This document shows positions 17,773-27,200 of a stretch of DNA of 40,987 bases, piece after piece. The DNA is taken from NCBI GenBank assembly GCA_015063695.1, contig SVTQ01000021.1, forward strand, positions 1 through 40,987, in the 5' to 3' direction. Source of the stretch: Oscillospiraceae bacterium. Its GTDB lineage: Bacteria; Bacillota; Clostridia; Oscillospirales; CAG-272. Positions within the stretch are counted from its first letter, which is position 1. Each line of letters starts with the position of its first letter. Made by a program: the position numbers and the translations under genes. The notes beneath the pieces are model-generated. The model ran no database searches. It saw only the letters and a list, made by a program, of their open reading frames with translations, and was not told the origin of the DNA.

Positions 17773-18996
17773 TTATTCAGTAATAGCTGTGATACCGTCA
17801 ATAATAATATTGAAGTAAGGAGCTGAACGCTTTGCACTCTCGTTTACGAATGTAATACCGTTTGCTGTTTCAACAACTTCTGTTTCGGGAACGTAGTCGC
17901 CTGCATCGTCAACGTCAGCTACGAAAGAAGTAAGAACTTCACCGTTAACTGTAAACGTTGCGCAGTCAAATACCTTGATAGTTCCGTCTGCGAGACCCTT
18001 CTTAACTTCGTCGAGCTTTTCCTGTGTACCTTCTGCAGCAGCAGTACCGAGAGCTGTGATTTCTACAGAACCTGTAGCAAGTGTACCTGTCCAGTCTGTA
18101 TCGATCGCTTTATCCTCACGAACGCAATCAATAATGTACTCGAAATAGGGAGTCCAGTTGATTCTTGAAGCGATGATGAACGTATTGGGACACTTTTCAA
18201 CAGTTGAACCGTTGTAAGAAACGTTAGGAATGTTTCTTTCTTCACAAGCTGTGGGAGCACCCCAAGAGTCAGCATGCTGAGAAATAAGCTTGCAGCCGTT
18301 GTCGATAAGAGCAAGAGCTGTTGTCTTTTCGGCTGCTTCATCGTACCAGGAGTTTGTGTAACGAACTTCCATTGTAGCGTTTTCAACTACTGACTTTACG
18401 CCGAGGTAGAAGGATGTGTAACCGGAAATAACTTCAGCATAAGGGAATGCGCCAACGTAACCGATCTTAGCATTTTCATCGGAAACCTTACCTTCAGAAT
18501 CACCGTGGAGCTCTACGAGCTTCATACCTGCAGCAACACCTGCAAGGAATCTGCCTTCGTAAATGGAAGCGAATGCGTTGTGGAAGTTAGCAAGCTTCTC
18601 TGTGTGAGCCTTTGTACCTGTTGCGTGGCAGAACTCAACTTCAGGGTTTTCCTTTGCAGCCTGGATCATATAGGGCTCGTGACCGAATGAATCAGCAAAG
18701 ATAAGGTCATAGCTTTCAGCCAGGTCAGCAGCCTGGTCATAGCAAGCTGTTCCTTCGGGAATGTCAGTAACGATGGTGTAATCGTCAGCTGTAAGGCCCT
18801 TGTTTGCACAAGCCTGCTTGAATGCATCGATGAAGTTCTTATCATAGGTAGAAGAGTCACCGTGCAGACAAATGAGAGCAGCCTTAACGTTAACCTTTTC
18901 GTCACTTGCAGGAGCATCGGGGTTTTCTGTCTTACCGCAGCTAACTACGCTGAAGAGCATAATTGCAACGAGGAGCAGAGCAAGAATCTTTTTCAT
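17773..18996 (-). CDS. BMP family substrate-binding lipoprotein
   Basis: A 407-aa extracellular solute-binding lipoprotein of the BmpA/Med family, the receptor for the downstream permeases and ATPase; characterised members bind purine nucleosides. The lipoprotein signal MKKILALLLVAIMLFSVVSC ends at Cys20, followed by an acidic linker. Family blocks are KAALICLHGDSSTYDKNFIDA, then FADSFGHEPYMIQAAKENPEVEFCHATG, IGYVGAFPYAEVISGYTSFYLG and ISQHADSWGA. The His in ISQHAD, where many relatives have QHTD or HGTD, belongs to the ligand pocket region. It is the first gene of the operon, with GGAGG just upstream of the ATG and a consensus promoter about 115 nt upstream. The hairpins after it suggest it is made in excess of the transporter. 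Confidence 0.94.
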   Translation of the reverse strand: MKKILALLLVAIMLFSVVSCGKTENPDAPASDEKVNVKAALICLHGDSSTYDKNFIDAFKQACANKGLTADDYTIVTDIPEGTACYDQAADLAESYDLIFADSFGHEPYMIQAAKENPEVEFCHATGTKAHTEKLANFHNAFASIYEGRFLAGVAAGMKLVELHGDSEGKVSDENAKIGYVGAFPYAEVISGYTSFYLGVKSVVENATMEVRYTNSWYDEAAEKTTALALIDNGCKLISQHADSWGAPTACEERNIPNVSYNGSTVEKCPNTFIIASRINWTPYFEYIIDCVREDKAIDTDWTGTLATGSVEITALGTAAAEGTQEKLDEVKKGLADGTIKVFDCATFTVNGEVLTSFVADVDDAGDYVPETEVVETANGITFVNESAKRSAPYFNIIIDGITAITE

Positions 18997-19111
18997 GTTT
19001 TTCCTCCGTGAAAAATAAATAAAAATTTATTTTACCTGCCTTTCGGCTTGTAAACAAAACGATTTGACAATTATTGTTTTTTTGATGAAAAACAACAAAA
19101 ATCACAATATT

Positions 19112-19140
19112 ATCATACATCACCTCATAAACTTTGTCAA
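19112..19140 (-). promoter_or_regulatory. Sigma-A promoter of the BMP transporter operon
   Basis: On the minus strand: -35 TTGACA (19140-19135), 17-nt spacer, -10 TATGAT (19117-19112). The leader to the ATG is about 110 nt. I looked for a purine riboswitch fold there and saw none. Confidence 0.8.
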
Positions 19141-19301
19141 GTGAAAATCCACCCTCAACAGAGATTTTCCGCAAATTTCTTCATATTAAATATAAACGAA
19201 CCCCCTTACCGAAAGTATTGCCAAAACAAATCGCAAAATATTCATCTTTTCCTGCAGGGGGCGACGTCCTCGACGCCCCGCAGCGCCTCAGCCAAATGCA
19301 A
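19141..19301. other. Intergenic stretch with GC-rich hairpin
   Basis: No gene is supported here. The only structure is a GC-rich hairpin at 19257-19279 (GGGGCG with CGCCCC) that also contains GTCCTCGA, so it could be a diverged relative of the GGACAG repeat family. Confidence 0.4.
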
Positions 19302-19326
19302 AACGGGAGACTGTCCGTCTCCCGTT
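19302..19326 (-). terminator. Terminator of the 280-aa exported protein gene
   Basis: A perfect 10-bp stem AACGGGAGAC/GTCTCCCGTT with a 5-nt loop is followed by TTTT in the minus direction, 10 nt after the stop codon of the gene ending at 19337. Confidence 0.85.
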
Positions 19327-19336
19327 AAATCATCTT

Positions 19337-20179
19337 TTAAGGTAATTCAAATGTCATGATATCTATAAAATAAGCCTTATTTGTCTCAAAGACCTTCTCT
19401 GCTTCCTTCTTCGAGGAGAACACACCGCCGACGGTGGAAGGGCCTCTCAGACACAGGACGGTATCCTCGGGCATGACCTGAAGAGCTGTAAGATATTCAT
19501 AAGCATCAACTTCGGAAAGCCTTATACCGTATTCGTCAAGAGCACCTTCGGGAGCTTCTCCCAGAACACTTTCAAGAGTAACAAGTCCGCCTGCCTCCTT
19601 GACTTGATCAAACAAGCTCTCGTCAATGAACATTACACCGCAGTCGCCCGTAAACACCATGTTATTGAAATTAACGTGCGCCTGCTCGTTTGCCTGCTTG
19701 TCGAAGGTCACGTCATGGATCCCTTCTTTCTCCCATTCCTTTATTCCCGCTTCTATCTGAGCCTCGTTCATATATGTGAAGGGATAAAGATAAACGCTCT
19801 TCTTTCCGTCGCCGTTTACGTCAGCCGAAAGAAGCTGAGAAAGAGAAGCTGAGACCTCATTATAGGTATCTCCGTTAATTACAGCGGGGCCTGCGTACAT
19901 TACGGAAAGGTCAATTTTTTCTTTTCCGGTGAGCTGCGTTACGCCCACGAAAATGAGCACCGCAACAAAAAGCCCGATAATTACGTGCCACTTATAGTGA
20001 TACCAGAAATTACCCATTCTGCCCTCAAGTGAATTATCGCGCACGGGGGTATCAACGTAGTCGTCGCCCACGGTTTCAACGTATTTTGCTCTGTTGGACT
20101 TTTCGCCGTCATAATCGGCAACGGCATCCTCGTCCTGTCTTAATTTCTTTTCCTCTTCGGTGAGCTTTTCTCTTCCCAT
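19337..20179 (-). CDS. One-pass membrane protein of unknown function
   Basis: A 280-aa protein not assigned to a named family. A charged cytoplasmic part (1-65, MGREKLTEEEKKLRQDEDAV) is followed by a single membrane helix (about 66-84, WHVIIGLFVAVLIFVGV) and an extracellular domain of about 195 residues. That domain has a mixed alpha/beta look (IDLSVMYAGPAVINGD, VFTGDCGVMFIDESLF, VDAYEYLTALQVMPEDTVLCL). It recalls substrate-binding-like folds that are tethered to the membrane, but I see no catalytic motif. The ATG is preceded by GAGGTG. A plausible but weak promoter (TTACTT, 16 nt, TAATAT) lies about 50 nt upstream on the minus strand. The gene stands alone, with its own terminator. Confidence 0.8.
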   Translation of the reverse strand: MGREKLTEEEKKLRQDEDAVADYDGEKSNRAKYVETVGDDYVDTPVRDNSLEGRMGNFWYHYKWHVIIGLFVAVLIFVGVTQLTGKEKIDLSVMYAGPAVINGDTYNEVSASLSQLLSADVNGDGKKSVYLYPFTYMNEAQIEAGIKEWEKEGIHDVTFDKQANEQAHVNFNNMVFTGDCGVMFIDESLFDQVKEAGGLVTLESVLGEAPEGALDEYGIRLSEVDAYEYLTALQVMPEDTVLCLRGPSTVGGVFSSKKEAEKVFETNKAYFIDIMTFELP

Positions 20180-20479
20180 TTTGCACCTCGGAATTCTTCA
20201 TTAATATATATATTATGCAACGATTACCTTAAAGTAAGTTTACCACGTTTATTTTATCATATCCTTCGTGATTTTTCAACAGGTTATTCTTCCGTGTAAA
20301 GCTTGTCGTAAAACCATTTCTTGGGATTGTCTCTAATATATTTTGAAATTTCATCATAATCCGTGTGATTGCGTATTATATGATCGTAAAAACGAGCCTG
20401 CCATATATTCTCACCATATTCCTTATTACAAAAACGCTTGAAAGTGGAAATTAACATGGGTACTACGGCATTTCTGTTT

Positions 20480-20505
20480 GTAGGGACAGGCATCCACGAC
20501 TGCCC
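20480..20505 (+). repeat. REP-like palindrome (GGACAG family), degenerate copy R2
   Basis: Keeps the GTAG foot and the GGACAG arm but has three or four changes from the other copies (for example CTGCCC in place of CTGTCC). It lies at the frameshift point of the RAYT gene. Confidence 0.75.
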
Positions 20506-20670
20506 GTTACATCCTCTGCCGTGCCTTGTCCGTTTTCCCAAACCATCAATATTAAATGAATATGGTTTGGCATTATTACGAATCTTTCAACGCTGATATT
20601 TTCGTAAAATTCATTTAATTGTATCAAATACTTTTTTGCTATTTCACCAATATGGGATAATATAATTCCC

Positions 20671-20696
20671 GGACAGTCGAGGACGCCTGTCCCTAC
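20671..20696 (-). repeat. REP-like palindrome (GGACAG family), copy R3
   Basis: Identical over 26 nt to R1 and R5, with the GTAG foot on the minus strand. It is embedded in frame within the RAYT coding sequence. Confidence 0.88.
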
Positions 20697-20928
20697 GAAA
20701 TGATCTGTAGTTTGTATTTTCTCCGATACATCAGCAATCCTGCCTAAAATACACTTTCTTTCTTTTGTACAAATCGTTATAAAATGTGCTCCGGCTCGGC
20801 TGTAATCAAAATCTTTAAGCCGTGGATTTTTCATATTTTTCAATTCACTTCCCATATACATCACCCACAAAAAGTATATCACATCCGACATTAACATACA
20901 ACCCATTTAAATAAAATCCCTTATTATT

Positions 20929-20959
20929 CGTCCTCGACTGTCCGTAGCGTCCCCGACTG
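20929..20959 (+). repeat. Partial REP-like palindrome, R4
   Basis: Holds the second half of the consensus (CGTCCTCGACTGTCC, 20929-20943), followed by GTAGCGTCCCCGACTG, a diverged partial unit. It lies just upstream of the RAYT gene. Confidence 0.6.
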
Positions 20960-20980
20960 CAAGTGAAGCCTCACGCAAAA

Positions 20981-21004
20981 AGCCGCCCTCTCGCGAGGGC
21001 GGCT
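20981..21004 (-). terminator. Terminator of the giant protein / small peptide operon
   Basis: A 10-bp stem AGCCGCCCTC/GAGGGCGGCT with a 4-nt loop is followed by TTTTT in the minus direction, 27 nt after the stop of the 78-aa gene. Confidence 0.88.
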
Positions 21005-21030
21005 CATTTTTATAAATATTCAATCAGACC

Positions 21031-21267
21031 TCAGGAAGTAAATACCATGTTATCCGCTGTGGGAACATAGTAGCAAAGATCAAAATCGCCGTCCTGAGTT
21101 GTGATCACGCAGCTGTTAATGTTGTCCACAAATACCGGCATACCTGCGATAACTACAGCGCAAGAGCCGGACTGATATTCTGCGTCTACTGCACAACCTG
21201 CTGCAAAAGAAGCCTGAAGTCCGAATGAATCAAAATTTATTTCAGGTTTTGAATACGCTTTTTTCAT
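21031..21267 (-). CDS. 78-aa four-cysteine peptide, possible RiPP-like or exported peptide
   Basis: A small protein with no named family that I can assign. The N-terminus MKKAYSKPEINFDSFGLQAS looks like a leader and ends at AAGC; similar K-Y-x-KP-x-I starts ending in A-G-C recur in short clostridial peptides (recollection, not a search). Cysteines are at 25, 36, 53 and 65, in a Gly/Val/Asp-rich core (SGSCAVVIAGMPVFVD, DGDFDLCYYVPTADN). There is no clear Sec signal or membrane helix. The start has AAAAGGAGTG at good spacing. It begins 31 nt after the stop of the 2324-aa protein and ends at a strong terminator, so the two are co-transcribed. A role linked to that surface protein, or a modified peptide, is possible. 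No modifying enzyme is visible nearby. Confidence 0.75.
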   Translation of the reverse strand: MKKAYSKPEINFDSFGLQASFAAGCAVDAEYQSGSCAVVIAGMPVFVDNINSCVITTQDGDFDLCYYVPTADNMVFTS

Positions 21268-21298
21268 ATTATCACTCCTTTTCCTAAATCTGAGTCAA

Positions 21299-24200
21299 TC
21301 AACTTCTCAAAAGCTTCTTGAGAAGCATTACGTCTTTAGCGTCTACCTCACCGTCGCCGTTAATGTCGGCAGCAGCGTATTCGCGGTTGTCAAATTCCTT
21401 AACACCTGCGAGGTACTTCTTGATAGTGAGGCTATCTGCGCTGTTGATATCCTGAGACTGTTTTACGTCGCCCACCATGAATTCTTCACCGTTTACACCG
21501 AAGGTGGAAGCGAGAGTTCTGTAAGCGATGCGTTCTGTCGTAGCATCTACAAAGTACTCAACGGTTGCAATTTCTTCAGTTCCTGTTGTAAGTCTGAGTC
21601 TGGTAAGAGAAACTGATGCAGTACCGTTATTTACAATAGTTATGGTTGCTTCACCGTTATTCCAGTTAATAGCCTCTGTAACGTCATAGTACATATCGGT
21701 TGCAGTTGCAACACTGACTGTTGCGTTCTTCTCGCCACCGCCGGAAACGGTTATGGAGCCTGCCGCACTCGTTGAAGCCTTAACACCGAGAGAGACCTTT
21801 TCGGGAATACTGTCGGCACTTATGCTAAAGGAAATACCCTTTCCTGAAGGAATAGTAATTTCATTCTTAGCACCGACTTCCTTGTACGTTGCAAATGCAT
21901 CTGTTTCGTTTGTCAGACCGTTACCGTCAATGAACATTGCGCCGGTAAGTGTTGTACTATCGGCAACACCGTTTGTGATAAGAAGCTTTCTGAGATTTAC
22001 GTCGGAAATAATAAGCTCCTTGTCAGCCTTGTACTTTTCGACTGCCACAGCGTTATCCTCATCATCAAGATTCAGCGTGTTATAAACTCTGACACCGTCA
22101 AAGAAGAATTCGCTGTATCCAACGTTACCGTGGTCAAATCTTTCATCGTAAGTAACGGAGATAGTAACCTCGTAAGTTGAATGAGCTTCTGAGCTCCAAC
22201 TGATAACGGGAACCTGATAGAGCTGAACACCCTCAGGAGCACCTTCTCCTGTTACGGGAGTCCACTTATCTGCTTCACTGTCATAAGTATAACCGAAGTA
22301 GTTATCGACCATAAAGTACTTAACTTGTTTATCTGTATTCTTGTCTATTACTTTGACAAATACAATACAAGTTGTTCTGCCTACTGCGGAAACAACGTCA
22401 AAGCCCGTACCTGTGAAGGTGAAGCTTGCCGTGGGCATAACACTTACGTCACCGCCGGTTGCAGCATCGACCATTACCTTGTGTACGGAGTTGCCGCTGA
22501 AATTGAGATAATTGGAGTAAGCGGAGCTCTTACCGTACTGACCGTCGAGAACGTCAATTACGGGATCCGTTCCATTCTTAACAGCGCTCCATGTGCCGTA
22601 TCCATCGTGCGCTGCGGAAGAATTACTGTAAGTTATAAAGTTACCTTCCAGACTGTCTTCATAGTAAACGCTTGTAGCAGGGATGATATGAAGAGTGCTG
22701 TACATATAAGCGCCAAGGTGGTCTACCTTGCCTTCGTAATCAACGGTAAGTATCTTATCATAAGCACCGTTGTTAGTAAAGGAGAACGTGTTGCCCTGAT
22801 ATGTTGCGGTACCTTCGGTAAGTGCCGCAGTTGTGCCTGCACCGCCGACTCTTGTACCTGCAGGATAGAACTTATCGTTCTTTTCCGCATTGATATTTAC
22901 GGCAATACCTGTAAGAGTTACGTCAACACTGTCCTTTCTGCCGGTCCAGGGGTCGTTATCTCTGAAGAAGGTGTCGGAAAGCTCAAAGCCGAAGCCGAAG
23001 TCGACTACTGCCATATCACTTGTATATTCAGTGTCGATCTTAGGAACAACTACCTTCTTGTATACGTAGTATTCTGCTCCGCCGATAGTTACCTTACCGT
23101 CAACAACGGTTATTACCGTATTTTCGGAAGGTGTCGTAGGACGTGAACCGTCCTTTGCGATAAAGTGACCTGCTGTGGGCTGGTTTTGCTGAAGATCTAC
23201 GGGAACATAGTTAAGGAAGAAGCCGCCTTCAGTTTCTGTTGCAAAGAACTCGTAAGATGAACCGTATTCAAACTTGTACGAACCGGTTCCTTCACTGTTG
23301 TCATAGAAGTTTCTTGTACCGCCTATTTCAAAGAGGTCGATATAGGGCAGATATGTAGCCATAGCGGGAGAAATACTTACGCCGTCTTCATAAACGGTTA
23401 CGCTTTCTCTTTCACCGTTATCAGCTCTGAGAAGCAGACTGTCTCCCGTATTTTCCGATGCCACGTTGGAGTTTACGAGAACGTAGGATTCTCCGCCTTC
23501 AAGACCGTTTGCAAGCTGATAAATAGTTGACATTTCGGAAACGAGTTTCTTCTCGTAAATGAATACCTCATTATAGTTATCTTCATTTGCATAGAAAACG
23601 TTTTCTTCAAGCTTCGTTTCCTGTTCGCCGTGATAATGGTCGTCATCTGTAATTTTTATAGCCTGTGCAGAACCGTAAAGGTCCCACTCGGAACCGGAGC
23701 CTGCGCCTGTAGCAGCATTATTATTGACACTCATGTTATTGAAGTCTTCACGGATATATACCATTTCTTCGTTAGGGGCATAATAGAACCAATCAACTAC
23801 ACCCTGCACTTGACTACGATCATAACAGTGTGCCGCTTTTACAAAGAGGTTATCCATACCTACACACTGGTTGGGTGTGTTGAAGAAGAAGAGTCTCTGT
23901 CGCGATATAGGATAATTATCTAATTTGATGATTTCTTTACCGTCAACGTATACACGAAGAACTTCATCTGTATAGTCAACCTTAAAGCGGTGCCAGTGGG
24001 TGAAACCATATGTGTGAGTACCGCCTTCTTCATTAGTACCAAATTGTGCTGTTGCTATAACACTCTTATTGTCAACATTACTGATACCATCTACTTCATA
24101 TACCTGACCGTAAATATCATTGGGACCGTCTTGATATGCAGGACGGTATACAGAAATCATTCCGGGCTCAATTTTAAGACCGAAGTCTGTAGAAACATGA

Positions 24201-27200
24201 GTGCCACTCAACGAATTGTTAAGATCATCATCTCGGAAAATCTCAAGCCACGAATTCTCATCTCCAAATGCGAAGTCAAACTCCATAGACCAGTCAACTT
24301 CAGAGGAAGTATAGATAGTACTCGAACCGTCAGACTTAAGTGCGGCATAGCTACCTACCTGCAGATAAACGTCATCGGGATGGGCAACGTCATTATACAA
24401 ATCTCCAAAGCCAAGATACATATCGGCTTCGTTCTTTATCTGATTATAGAAATCATTATTGGGATTATTGCCGGGCATGCGCTGACTTTTGTAAATGAAA
24501 GAAGAAAACTCGTCATTCTCATAGGGTGTATCGGAAACGTAAAGGTTGTCGCTGTAGTTCTTTTCAGCGCTTGCGTTGTCAGCACTTACAAGACTTGAAG
24601 TCAGCCATTTGCCGTATTCTTTGTTGGAGAAGCCGATACCCGTCGCGGTGCTCCATATAAGAGAATCGGAATAATTCTCGGACGTTAATCTGCCGTCATC
24701 ATCAAAGGTAACGGGAACGGAAGAGATGGAATCGTCCGAATTAAGATTCATCGCATAAAGCTGTTGATCTTCAGTCCGACCGATGAGCATATATTCACGG
24801 CCGGGATAAAGTCTTGTTGTCCATCTGTAAACGTATTCTTCGTTATTTATACTATCGGAAATACCTGTGCCTGTTGCTGTAGCGCCGTCCGGTTTTTTTC
24901 TGTCTTCAAACCAACCGCAGACAGAACATGTACGTCTTTCGATCTCAGCGCTAAGACCTGTCGCGGGTCTGTAAGGTTTCCAGTCGCTCATTTTATGACC
25001 GTCTGAAGGAATAACCTCGTACGTTGTCTCTCCGCAGACTGTACAAATGATGCACTTTTCACCGTCAGTTGTACAAGTGGGTTCCTTGACGATAACTTCT
25101 TTAAGGGTTCCGATGTGATCACAAGCCGTTCCGTTCGGAACTGTGATCTTACCGTCAACGTAAGGGAAGCCTTCAATGTGCTCGCCTTCAACGTTGATAA
25201 CGTCATTACCCTTATTTGCATATACACCAAAGATCTTAATATCGTATTCATTAAGACAATTTTCTGCAGGAAGCTTAAAGGTAAAGCTTATGACCTTACC
25301 GTCATTATAGCTGTTTTCAAGGGAACCGTTATCAACAACGTATGCAAACGCACTGTAAGCTATCTCGTCTACGGGAACTCCCGCAGCATTAAAGTAAGCC
25401 CTGTATACATCGTTATCAGCAGGATCTACAGGCTGATTTGCATTACCTTCAATACCTCTGAGGGGGAATACCTCGTCGGAGCTGTTTATTCTGACACACT
25501 CAAGAGCTTCCGGCCAGTAAACAACGAAGTTCATAGCCCAGATACCGGGGTTGCCTTCGAGAGTAAAGTCAATTGTTACCGTGTCACCGGGCTCAGCCGT
25601 TTCCTCAGAACCCTTGAGCTTTGTAGCTGCGATTACGTCTGTTTCAAAGTGACCGCATCCTCTCTTACAATCTCTTCTCTTAACACCATCAACTCCGGGC
25701 TGTGCAGGAGTTACTACGTACCATTCGCCCATATCGTGACCGGGGGCGGGAGTAGAAGTTGTATATTCGTGCCCACAGAACGTACATTTGTAAGTTGCCT
25801 CTCCTGTAACTTCACAAGAACCCTGAATCTCGCTGATTACTTCGTAGTTATGTTCTACAAGATCCTCTGTCGTTGTTGTATGACATACGGTACATTCTTT
25901 ATTAACCTTACCACCTTCTCCGCAAATACCAGTATATCCTGTGATATTCCAGGAGTGGGGAACAGTATCAACGTAATTATCAACGTATGTATGTGTATTA
26001 TCATTTTGACAAGTATACGTTGTATAACCTTGCGCTGTACATGTAGGAGGTGTCACAACGGAAGTGTAATTGTGGCCGGTAGCCGCAGTATAGTTCTCTT
26101 TTACTTGTGCCCCATTTAATCCACAGTTTCTCTTACACGTTTTCAATGTATAACCTTGCTCTTCACATGTAGGAGATATTACCTGAGAACTATAATCATG
26201 ACCGAGAGCAACCGGGTATTCCTCATAATAGTAATTATCTTCATTACAGTTCCTAGAACAAGTGTATGTAGTCACACCACTATCTGTACAGTTAGGTTCT
26301 TTTACCACGGTCTTTACATAGTCGTGTTTCTTCGCAGGAATCTCCTGAGGTTCTGTCACCCATCCGTCACAATCCTTACATTTTACACCTGCGGTATAAC
26401 CCACTTTTGTACATGTAGGAGCAACAGCAGCTACATTTTCTGTATCAAGATGCTGACAGTAAGTTTTTTTGTAGAGGAAACAAGTGTTGTCAAGCTGCGC
26501 CGTAAGGCAAGCCGTTTTATAACCGATGCTCTTGGAAGTTTCGGTCTCATTAGGATTCTGAGCGATGTTATATGCTTTCAAGCATTCTCCACCAAAGTCA
26601 TAATCCCAAACGTATCGTATATCGTAAGGCATCGCACCGCCCGTAGCCGACTGATTCATTGTCTTGAGAGTAACGGCATCATTAATAGTGGTACTGCCAA
26701 CCGTTTTAGACGATACTGTATTGTCATAGTACAAAATCTTGCCGTTGTACTTGTTTTGCAGATAGAAATAGTTGCCTACAGGTCTAACGATCCAAGTAGC
26801 TTTATCAGCTACCTCGGTACTCAAAGTGGCTCCTGTTGATCTGTCAATAAGTTTATAATCCGCTGAAATGTTGTAGGGATAAGGAGTGATATAGGAAGTC
26901 GAGTTATTCCTTCCTTGGAATGTTACGTTTGTTGTTGAATTCTCAAAAAATACTACTGCATTATCAGTAGCACCGGACTGGTTACAAATAACGTACTCAC
27001 CACCGGGAACGATGTCATTGGCAGATGTAACTTTTTGCCATGTATAAGATCCTTCTGAAACTAATACTTTTTCAAAGAAATATGTGTTGGAAGGATAAGT
27101 TACGTTAGTTCCCTGCCTAAAGAACGCTTTAAACATTCCATTTTCCCAACCGTAGAAATACTGAGTATTATAACCGACAGTACCATCGGTTGTTGCCGCT

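Larger units (their letters stand above)
20284..20855 (-). pseudogene. REP-associated tyrosine transposase (RAYT, Y1/HUH), frameshifted
   Basis: Remnant of an IS200-like single-strand transposase of the RAYT group, which nicks and moves REP hairpins. The first part (from ATG 20855 to the stop at 20463) contains RLKDFDYSRAGAHFITICTK, typical of RAYT N-termini, and the metal-binding HUH motif as MPNHIHLILMV. The second part, in another frame (20541-20284), carries the C-terminal block ENIWQARFYDHIIRNHTDY with the expected catalytic Tyr, then YIRDNPKKW. The frame changes where a degenerate REP-like palindrome (20480-20505) sits inside the gene. A second, intact copy (20671-20696) is read through in frame as FVGTGVLDCP. 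The longer start at 20906 adds residues unlike the family. The gene is probably inactive unless frameshifting restores it. Confidence 0.85.

Noticed and set aside
18997..19111. Purine-type riboswitch in the leader of the BMP operon
   Set aside because: The leader lacks the conserved junction bases and the two kissing hairpins; only AT-rich sequence and a small stem are seen.
22325..26839. Several plus-strand frames of 200-334 codons opposite the 2324-aa gene
   Set aside because: They are Cys/Val/Ile-rich mirror frames of a well-supported gene, without start signals or family motifs.
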